A stretch of DNA of 64,000 bases from Pseudorasbora parva (Eukaryota > Chordata > Actinopteri > Cypriniformes > Gobionidae), in contig NC_090187.1 of NCBI RefSeq assembly GCF_024679245.1, forward strand, positions 51,001-115,000. The letters are read 5' to 3'. Below are positions 30,347 to 43,132 of this stretch, in pieces (position 1 is the stretch's first letter; each line of letters begins with the position of its first letter). The translations under genes and the position numbers were made by a program. The notes under the pieces are model-generated. The model saw only the letters and a program-made list of their open reading frames with translations. It was not told the DNA's origin and did not search any database.

Positions 30347-33300
30347 ACTATAGCTAGGGTTCGCTCTTCTCCACAAATGCTACATTTCTTTTTCTATATA
30401 TCCTAATCATTTTAACATGTATTCCTAACTTCAACTTCACTTCCTCACTACTCATTTTTTCTACTTCATTGTTAAATTAATAGATTCTTTATTAATACAT
30501 TGTTAGCTAACTGTGACCTTTATATGTACAATTCATGAAATCCATAACTGGACAGTCTCCTCTGATAACAGATCCCGCTGAATTATAATGTAGACATGCA
30601 TTTTCTGTAATACTAATTTTAAAACCATATGCATTGTGAGATATTGTTTACATAAATAAATATGAATTGAATATGAGGGCACACATTTCAATCCAATTAG
30701 GCCTTTTTGCCCTGACATTTAGACTCAACAATACGAGATGGCGAATGTTTCTCTCGGAGAACATGCCTGGGTCTTCATGGGGCTCGTAGGTTTTGCGGTC
30801 TGTGTTTTCCTTGTACCAGTCCAGGATTCGTCCCACAAACGGGGAGATGAGAGTGACATGAGCCTCGGCACACGCCACGGCCTGAGCGAATGAAAACAGC
30901 AGAGTCATGTTGCAATGGATCCCGTACTTCTCCTCCAGCTCCCTGACAAACAGCCAAACACACACACACACACGTCAGCTCTCTCAGCGGCTCATTAAGA
31001 ACACAGGAGCGGCTGATGAATTAGCCATCATTTTGATCATCAGATTGATCATGCCGACACACAGGAGCACCAGCGATGCATCTCCTGAGCTTTAGCAAAC
31101 ACTCACCGTCCGGCCTGAATGCCTTCCCATGTGGACGAGAGCTTGATCAGAATGCGCTCTTTACCGACTCCTGCCTCTTCATAGAGAGAGATGAGCCTCC
31201 GCGCACGAGACACCATCGCCTCTTTGTCAAACGACAGCCTGAAAATCAAAAGAAGCATTACATGACACGCAAATAATTTTGTGCTTTACAAGATTAGCAA
31301 TGCTGTGAGTCCAATGTGTACCAGATGTAAAAACAATGAAATGGATTTCTGTGCGGCAACTTTATAACAGCTTTCATTAATGAGATCTTAACAAACATTA
31401 TAATGCTAAACAGATCATTAGTTAATATATTCACAAAGCTAGAAAAAAGATAAGATTATGTGCTTGTTAATGTTTACTAATGAACTTATCAAACATTACA
31501 TGATTGCTAGTTCTTGAGCTTAAGGCTAGATTATTGTAATGCTCTACTGGGTGGTTGCCCTGCTCGCTTAATAAACAAACTCCAGCAGGTCCAAACCGCA
31601 GCAGCTCGAGTTCTTACTAGAACCAGGAAGTATGATCATATTAGCCCATAACACCTGATGTACTCGTTACATCATCAGAAGAGTGGCATCTACACTAATG
31701 TTAGTCTCTCTGTTTATCCCGAGGTTTACTGCAGCGGGATATGGGCCGGATCCAGATCAGATGGTGGACCTGCACCTAAATATGACCAAATAATCCCTTA
31801 AGGGTCAGAGAGCATGTGACCAGACTCTCCCCTGTGACGCCTCCTTCACCTCCATACAGATAATACACACAGTCCTATACGAACACGCTTGCCTATGGGC
31901 TGAACACATAATGCTTGTGTACATGCAGTCGCAGTTTTCATGGATTAACCTTTTGGGGTTTGCTGATGATGTGGTTTGGTGATGATAGTTCCAAAACTAT
32001 TTCCATTTCATGGTTTGCGTTCACCGGCCACTAGAGGCTGTTGCTCTTGTTTTAGTTGAAGATGGTGTTGTTTTAAATGGCACCAAACTATTAAGTTTCA
32101 AAAAACAATTTCTTCAAAAAATAAATTCATTTCTTATCATCACTGTAAAGCTACTTTGAACCAATCTGTGTTGTAAAAAGTGCTTTATAAAGGAAGGCGA
32201 CTTGTCTTGACATACCATTGTCATACCAAACCCATATCGTACCCATACCGAAGGAACCCATACCGTACCAATAACGAACCCATACTGCACCCATACTGTA
32301 CTAATAACAAACCCATACCGTACCAATAACGAACCCATACTGTACCAATAAAAAACCCATACCGTACCAATACCGAACCCATACCGTACCCATACTGTAC
32401 CAATAACAAACCCATACCGTACCAATACCGAACCCATACCGTACCCATACTGTACCAATAACAAACCCATACCGTACCAATACCGAACCCATACTGTACC
32501 AATAAAAAACCCATACCGTACCAATACCGAACCCATACCGTACCCATACTGTACCAATAACAAACCCATACCGTACCAATAACGAACCCATACTGTACCA
32601 ATAAAAAACCCATACCGTACCAATACCGAACCCATACCGTACCAATACTGTACCAATAACAAACCCATACCGTACCAATACCGAACCCATTCCGTACCCA
32701 TACTGTACCAATAACAAACCCATACCGTACCAATAACGAACCCATACCGTACCCATAATGTACCAATAACAAACCCATACTGTACCAATAACAAACCCAT
32801 ACTGTACCCATACTGTACCAATAACAAACCCATACTGTACCAATAACAAACCATACCGTACCAATACCGAACCCATACCGTACCCATACTGAACAAACCC
32901 ATACCGTACCAATAACGAACCCATACTGTACCAATAACAAACCCATACCGTACCAATAACAAACCCATACCGTACCAATAACAAACCCATACTGTACCAA
33001 TAACAAACCCATACTGTACCAATAACAAACCCATACCGAACCCATACTGTACCAATAACAAACCCATACCGTACCAATAACAAACCCATACCGTACCAAT
33101 AACGAACCCATACTGTACGCATAACAAACCCATACTGTACCAATAACAAACCCATACCGAACCCATACTGTACCAATAACAAACCCATACCGTACCAATA
33201 ACAAACCCATACCATACCCATACTGTACCAATAACAAACCCATACTGTACCAATAACAAACCCATACTGTACCAATAACAAACCCATACCGTACCAATAA

Positions 33301-36300
33301 CAAACCCATACCGTACCCATACTGTACCAATAACAAACCCATACTGTACCAATAACAAACCCATACTGTACCCATACTGTACCAATAACAAACCCATACC
33401 GTACCAATAACAAACCCATACCATACCCATACTGTACCAATAACAAACCCATACCGTACCAAAACCAAACCCATACCGTACCCATACCGTACCAATAACG
33501 AACCCATACCGTACCAATAACAAACCCATACCGTACCAATAACAAACCCATACTGTACCAATAACAAACCCATACTGTACCAATAACAAACCCATACCGT
33601 ACCAATAACAAACCCATACTGTACCAATAACAAACCCATACCGTACCAATAACAAACCCATACCATACCCATACTGTACCAATAACAAACCCATACCGTA
33701 CCAAAACCAAACCCATACCGTACCCATACCGTACCAATAACGAACCCATACCGTACCAATAACAAACCCATACCGTACCAATAACAAACCCATACTGTAC
33801 CAATAACAAACCCATACTGTACCAATAACAAACCCATACCGTACCAATAACAAACCCATACCGTACCCATACTGTACCAATAACAAACCCATACTGTACC
33901 AATAACAAACCCATACCGTACCAATAATGAACCCATACTGTACCAATAACAAACCCATACTGTACCAATAACAAACCCATACCGTACCAATAACAAACCC
34001 ATACCGTACCCATACTGTACCAATAACAAACCCATACTGTACCAATAACAAACCCATACCGAACCCATACCGTACCAATAATGAACCCATACTGTACCAA
34101 TAACAAACCCATACTGTACCAATAACAAACCCATACCGTACCAATAACAAACCCATACCGTACCAATAACGAACCCATACTGTACGCCAGGGGTCTTCAA
34201 CTAAAATAGCTTGGGGTCCAGAAAAAAAACCTTCTCACCGGCCGAGGTCCGGACAGTTATATACCTAAAAACATGAATCGATGTCTTTTTGCCAGACTAA
34301 AGAAATGAGTGTAGATTAAAATGTCTTTATTGAACAAAATATAATATGTTCTCATATAGATAAAGTATATCTTTTCATTTTTTTAAAGCAAACATAGGTA
34401 ATCCTTCAAAACATGTATTTAATTTTGAGGTTATTCTGTTTGCATTGGTACAAAATATCTAATTCTATCCATGTCTGACAAAATTATAATGAATAAATGA
34501 AAAAAATGCCTTCATCTCTAAATCTGCACTGAAAATACATTAATTTCAACATTACTAGCAACTAAAGTGCTTTTTCTGCTGAACTGAGATAAACAGTAAC
34601 AATCAATGAACACAAACCCTCCTGGTTAAAAAACAAAACAGAAATCTCATAACATAATTTTATGTTCATTCACATGTATAGCCCACATTTAGTTAGGTAG
34701 AGACTATCTTCAGCACTGCTCTCTCTGTGCTTCAAATTGCACTGGTAAAAAATCATTAGCAATATCATCCAGAAACACAAACAGGCAAAAATAAGGTGCC
34801 ACCAGTGTTGGAAAAATGAAAAAGTCCACAAAATATTTTATCTCTTTATTTCAACTGTTCCTTTAAATCCAGAAAAACGTAAATAACCTCTCAAAAGGCT
34901 GAGCTGAGTTGAACTTAAAGATGGAATGGAAGCATAAACATTCCTTGTTCCAAAAAAAAAAAATAATAATAATAATAAAAAAGTGAATATAGCTACATTG
35001 TCTGAACTTCAGTGCATGTGAGAAATTGGCTCATTTATTTTCTGCGCCCTTACCTCAGACTGCTGAGAAATCGCCCCTATACCCTAAATAGGGCATTATT
35101 TGAGGGGACAGCCATTTGTAGTGGCGTCCGAAACCACAGTGGACATGTTTGAGTGTACTCACATGTTGCACCGCAATAACGGGTGTACAGCCGATGTACA
35201 CACAACAGCTGTCCGACTTCACGCACTCGTTTTCATTCACTCCTTCAAGTGAACTGTAATAGTGGACTAACGTAGGGAATAGTGGATGAGGGTTAAGGGG
35301 CCAATTTCTGATTCAGCCTCTGTTTTGCGCGCCGTTTTCTTCAGTCTCTTCACTGCGCGTCTAAACATGTAGTGAGTAAACGTAGCCGCACACCGGACTG
35401 AAGCTCATGGGCGCGTCTTAGGATCTCACACTGGACGCTCACATACGCGCAAGCTCAGTTTTGAATCGACTTCTGACAGAAGAGCTGCACGATGTATTAC
35501 ATTTATATTATATTTCCCTCAAATCCTCCATGTACATACTGATTTCACCCTGTGCTACAAGAGATACACTCATCGTGAAGTTCTTCTGTCAGGAGTCGAT
35601 TCAAAACTGAGCTCGCGCGTAATGTGTGCGTCCGCTGTGAGATCCTGAGACGCGCCCATGAGCTTCAGTCCGGTGTGCGACCCCTTTAACTGTCAACGCA
35701 ACCGTGGCAACATAGGAAAAACGGTTCTACTGAGCTGCCTGATATAAATGTGATTATTTATTTATTTATTTTAAATCGCATTTGGCATTTAGTTATTTCA
35801 GTGTGTCAAACGGCTTCGCGGTCCGGATGGATGCATCTCGCGGTCCGGATCCGGACCGGAGTCCGCCAGTTGGCGACCCCTGCTGTACGCATAACAAACC
35901 CATACTGTACCAATAACAAACCCATACCGAACCCATACTGTACCAATAACAAACCCATACCGTACCAATAACAAACCCATACCGTACCCATACTGTACCA
36001 ATAACAAACCCATACCGTACCAATAACGAACCCATACTATACCCATACCGTACCAATAACAAACCCATACTGTACCAATAACAAACCCATACCGTACCAA
36101 TAACAAACCCATACCGTACCCATACTGTACCAATAACAAACCCATACTGTACCAATAACAAACCCATACCGTACCAATAACAAACCCATACCGTACCCAT
36201 ATTGTACCAATAACAAACCCATACTGTACCAATAACGAACCCATACCGTACCCATACTGTACCAATAACAAACCCATACTGTACCAATAACAAACCCATA

Positions 36301-39300
36301 CCGTACCAATAACAAACCCATACCGTACCCATACTGTACCAATAACAAACCCATACTGTACCAATAACAAACCCATACTGTACCAATAACAAACCCATAC
36401 CGAACCCATACTGTACCAATAACAAACCCATACCGTACCAATAACAAACCCATACCGTACCCATACTGTACCAATAACAAACCCATACCGTACCAATAAC
36501 GAACCCATACTGTACGCATAACAAACCCATACTGTACCAATAACAAACCCATACTGTACCAATAACGAACCCATACTGTACCCATACTGTACCAATAACA
36601 AACCCATACCGTACCAATAACGAACCCATACTGTACGCATAACAAACCCATACTGTACCAATAACAAACCCATACCGAACCCATACTGTACCAATAACAA
36701 ACCCATACCGTACCAATAACAAACCCATACTGTACCAATAACAAACCCATACTGTACCAATAACAAACCCATACCGTACCAATAACAAACCCATACCGTA
36801 CCCATACTGTACCAATAACAAACCCATACTGTACCAATAACAAACCCATACCGTACCAATAACAAACCCATACCGTACCCATACTGTACCAATAACAAAC
36901 CCATACTATACCAATAACAAACCCATACTGTACCCATACTGTACCAATAACAAACCCATACCGTACCAATAACAAACCCATACCATACCCATACTGTACC
37001 AATAACAAACCCATACCGTACCAAAACCAAACCCATACCGTACCCATACCGTACCAATAACGAACCCATACCGTACCAATAACAAACCCATACCGTACCA
37101 ATAACAAACCCATACTGTACCAATAACAAACCCATACCGTACCAATAACAAACCCATACTGTACCAATAACAAACCCATACTGTACCAATAACAAACCCA
37201 TACCGTACCAATAACAAACCCATACCATACCCATACTGTACCAATAACAAACCCATACCGTACCAAAACCAAACCCATACCGTACCCATACCGTACCAAT
37301 AACGAACCCATACCGTACCAATAACAAACCCATACCGTACCAATAACAAACCCATACTGTACCAATAACAAACCCATACTGTACCAATAACAAACCCATA
37401 CCGTACCAATAACAAACCCATACCGTACCCATACTGTACCAATAACAAACCCATACTGTACCAATAACAAACCCATACTGTACCAATAACAAACCCATAC
37501 TGTACCAATAACAAACCCATACCGTACCAATAACAAACCCATACTGTACCCATACTGTACCAATAACAAACCCATACCGTACCAAAACCAAACCCATACC
37601 GTACCCATACCGTACCAATAACGAACCCATACCGTACCAATAACAAACCCATACCGTACCAATACCGAACCCATACCGTACCCATACTGTACCAATAACA
37701 AACCCATACCGTACCAATAACAAACCCATACCATACCCATACTGTACCAATAACAAACCCATACCGTACCAATACCGAACCCATACCATACCCATACTGT
37801 ACCAATAACAAACCCATACCGTACCAAAACCAAACCCATACCGTACCCATACCGTACCAATAACGAACCCATACCGTACCAATAACAAACCCATACCGTA
37901 CCAATACCAAACCCATACCGTACCCATACCATACCAATAACGAACCAATACCGTACCCATACCAATAACGAACCCATACTGTACCCATACTGTACCAATA
38001 ACAAACCCATACCGTACCAATACCGAACCCATACCGTACCAATAACGAACCCATACCATACCCATACTGTACCAATAACAAACCCATACCGTACCAATAC
38101 CGAACCCATACCGTACCCATACCGTACCAATAACGAACCAATACCATACCCATTCCAATAACGAACCCATACTGTACCCATACTGTACCAATAACAAACC
38201 CATACCGTACCAATAACGAACCCATACTGTACCAATACCGAACCCATACCGTACCAATAACAAACCCATACCGTACCAATACCGAACCCATACCGTACCA
38301 ATAACGAACCCATACCATACCCATAACAAACCCATACTGTACCAATACCGAACCCATACTGTACCCATACTGTACCAATAACAAACCCATACCGTACCAA
38401 TAACGAACCCATACTGTACCAATAACGAACCCATACCGTACCAATAACGAACCCATACTATACCCATACTGTACCAATAATGAACCCATACTGTACCAAT
38501 AATGAACCCATACTATACCCATACTGTACCAATAATGAACCCATACTGTACCAATAATGAACCCATACTGTACCAATAATGAACCCATACCGTACCCATA
38601 CCAATAACGAACCCATACTGTACCCATACTGTACCAATAACAAACCCATACCGTACCAATACCGAACCCATACCGTACCAATACCGAACCCATACTGTAC
38701 CCATACTGTACCAATAATGAACCCATACTGTACCAATAATGAACCCATACTATACCCATACTGTACCAATAATGAACCCATACTGTACCAATAATGAACC
38801 CATACTGTACCAATAACAAACCCATACCGTACCAATAACAAACCCATACTGTACCCATACTGTACCAATAACAAACCCATACCGTACCAAAACCAAACCC
38901 ATACCGTACCCATACCGTACCAATAACGAACCCATACCGTACCAATAACAAACCCATACCGTACCAATACCGAACCCATACCGTACCCATACTGTACCAA
39001 TAACAAACCCATACCGTACCAATAACAAACCCATACCATACCCATACTGTACCAATAACAAACCCATACCGTACCAATACCGAACCCATACCATACCCAT
39101 ACTGTACCAATAACAAACCCATACCGTACCAAAACCAAACCCATACCGTACCCATACCGTACCAATAACGAACCCATACCGTACCAATAACAAACCCATA
39201 CCGTACCAATACCAAACCCATACCGTACCCATACCATACCAATAACGAACCAATACCGTACCCATACCAATAACGAACCCATACTGTACCCATACTGTAC

Positions 39301-42300
39301 CAATAACAAACCCATACCGTACCAATACCGAACCCATACCGTACCAATAACGAACCCATACCATACCCATACTGTACCAATAACAAACCCATACCGTACC
39401 AATACCGAACCCATACCGTACCCATACCGTACCAATAACGAACCAATACCATACCCATTCCAATAACGAACCCATACTGTACCCATACTGTACCAATAAC
39501 AAACCCATACCGTACCAATAACGAACCCATACTGTACCAATACCGAACCCATACTGTACCCATACTGTACCAATAACAAACCCATACCGTACCAATAACG
39601 AACCCATACTGTACCAATAACGAACCCATACCGTACCAATAACGAACCCATACTATACCCATACTGTACCAATAATGAACCCATACTGTACCAATAATGA
39701 ACCCATACTATACCCATACTGTACCAATAATGAACCCATACTGTACCAATAATGAACCCATACTGTACCAATAATGAACCCATACCGTACCCATACCAAT
39801 AACGAACCCATACTGTACCCATACTGTACCAATAACAAACCCATACCGTACCAATACCGAACCCATACCGTACCAATAACGAACCCATACCGTACCAATA
39901 CCGAACCCATACTGTACCCATACTGTACCAATAATGAACCCATACTGTACCAATAATGAACCCATACTATACCCATACTGTACCAATAATGAACCCATAC
40001 TGTACCAATAATGAACCCATACTGTACCAATAATGAACCCATACCGTACCCATACCAATAACGAACCCATACTGTACCCATACTGTACCAATAACAAACC
40101 CATACCGTACCAATACCGAACCCATACCGTACCAATAACAAACCCATACCGTACCAATAACGAACCCATACTGTACCAATAACGAACCCATACCGTACCA
40201 ATAACGAACCCATACTATACCCATACTGTACCAATAACGAACCCATACCGTACCAATACCGAACCCATACCGTACCAATAACGAACCCATACCGTACCAA
40301 TACCGAACCCATACTGTACCCATACTGTACCAATAATGAACCCATACTGTACCAATAATGAACCCATACTATACCCATACTGTACCAATAATGAACCCAT
40401 ACTGTACCAATAATGAACCCATACTGTACCAATAATGAACCCATACCGTACCCATACCAATAACGAACCCATACTGTACCCATACTGTACCAATAACAAA
40501 CCCATACCGTACCAATACCGAACCCATACCGTACCAATAACAAACCCATACCGTACCAATAACGAACCCATACTGTACCAATAACGAACCCATACCGTAC
40601 CAATAACGAACCCATACTATACCCATACTGTACCAATAACGAACCCATACCGTACCAATAACGAACCCATACTGTACCAATAATGAACCCATACTGTACC
40701 AATAATGAACCCATACCGTACCAATAACGAACCCATACCGTACCAATAATGAACCCATACTGTACCAATAATGAACCCATACTGTACCCACGCCGTCCCC
40801 ATACTGTACCCACGCCGTCCCCATACTGTACCCACGCCGTCCCCATACTGTACCCACGCCGTCCCCATACCGTACCCATGCCGTACCCACGCCGTCCCCA
40901 CGCCGTACCCACGCCGTACCCTAAACCAACAATAGAATATTGGAGCTAATGATTGTTTGGACATCTTCGCTCCAATGGCAGCGGATATAGAGGATATAGA
41001 GTGAGAGTAGACACGCTTATGTTGGTCAGTTTTCTGCTGAATATCTGGATCATTCACAGCCACTAAACTCCTTATTGCATTTGTAAAATGTCACTAAGTC
41101 AGAGTCCTGCACGGGTCCATTTTTGGAGACCCGCCCCCGCCCGTACCCGCAAGGTTTAGCACCAGATCCGACCCGTGACCCGTGAAAATTTCAAAATTAA
41201 ATCCGTACCCGCCCAGACCCGTTAATATTTGGCCCGTTACCCGACCCGTGCCCGCGATAAATCACACACGCTAAAACATTCAAATTAAAATGCTTTATTT
41301 TTTTATCCTACACCTCTCTCAACATCAACAGCGTCATGAATGGGCTAATGAAACAGGCAAAAGTGCCTTTAAAGACTCATTGTCAACAATTTCATATAGC
41401 TACTCCACTCACCAGCTTTACTTTTACTTCATCCATTGCTACTCCTGCAACGCTCGCTCCTTCTGCGCTACGAGAGGCATCAACAAAAGTTTCAATGTCG
41501 CAGTGGTGGTGACGTGATGGGTCAAATGGTATATCATTGTTGCGTGTATGTGTAATGGTAATTTGGACATAGAAATTGTAATAGCCTACAATATGTTGGA
41601 TGGGGGAAGAAGGAGGCGGGAACCAGCGAACATTTAAAAGACTTTAACCAAACAAAACGAAAGTAACGTGAGTAGCCCTTCATGGACATCTCCCATGCGC
41701 ACACGCATAATAAAACATAAACACAACTCAACGTCAAATCCAGGTCTGGTGATCTCTCGTCCTTATATGCTTCCGAGCTCCCTCAGAGGACTCGAGACCG
41801 GTGTGGCTCGCAGGTGACGCTCATTCACAATCACGCCCTGGTCTCTCTCTCTCTTGCTCTCGCGTTCACTTTGCCACAGAAATATTGCACATATTTTTCA
41901 TCCGCCCATCCGCGCTACTACCCGCCCGCACAGAGTTAATTATCCGCCCGCATCCCCGCCCGTGAATTTTATAAATGTCATAATCCACCCGTTTTAGCCA
42001 CTTTTATGCGGGTACCCGCGGATACCCGCGGGTACCCGACCCGTTGCAGGACTCTGCACTAAGTGCATAAGATAATATATGAACTGAAGTTTAATGACAA
42101 CCCAAAGATCATGTGCCGGCACCCGTGCGGGTCACACCAACATGACTCTCACCTGGCATCGACTTCAGTGGAGACCCGGCCAGGAACCTTCTTTAGGATC
42201 TCCAGACCGAAGCTCACGAACAGCTTGTCCATGGCATTGGTCACCTGCTCTTCCTCACTCCTGGAATGATAATGTGCATTAGAGCTGTAATATTTGTGCA

Positions 42301-43045
42301 CAGCTGTCCTGTTTCTAACCCTAACAGGGGCAGAGCAGAACTGGAACATGGCCTGAGGAAGCATATTCTCACCCGCCGTTAGCGGTGCCGTATTTTATGG
42401 CCTGGTCCAGCAGATGCTGGTAAGTGGACATCTTGGCGGCCGCCAGAATGAGAGACGGGTTAGTCGTGGCATCCTGAGGCTTGTACTCTTCAATTGCTGC
42501 CGAGGAGAAAACATGGCTGTTAAAGTTAGACTTGATCTCCTGTGCATGTTCACATAAACAATATATAATCAATCAGAAATTAGAAGCCGTTATCAGTGAC
42601 TGTTGGGTCAATTAAAAGGACTGCTACCATTACATACAGCTCCACATCTGACTGATGCTCCGTTCGGCAAAAACACATTCTGGAGACCTGCGGCCACTAA
42701 AGTCTAGTTTGAGTTTATGAAGCTTTGCCTGAACATAATCGGAGCCAATGAACAGGAGATGAGTAATAAACGCGAGCACCCACGCACGCACGCACGCACA
42801 CACACACACACACACACACTCTCTCTCGCATTAATCAGCTGATATCACTGTGAAACTGCTCTGAAACAATCTGTGTTGTAAAAAGTTCTTTATAAATGAA
42901 GACTTTACTTGATGATAAAACACACAAAAACCCTTGCTCTGTGAAACGGCAAAATATAATCAAACATACTCAAAAACACACACGGTGGGGTAGCTTTTCA
43001 TCAACAGTCCTTCTACATCAGAGCAAAACTCAGGTATAGGGTTAT

Positions 43046-43132
<87 letters not shown>

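Noticed and set aside
32114..40912. Minus-strand frames of 400-918 codons with Tyr/Trp-rich repeats
   Set aside because: They exist in all three frames at once because the 22-bp unit has no stops; there is no start context, domain or unique sequence to support a protein.
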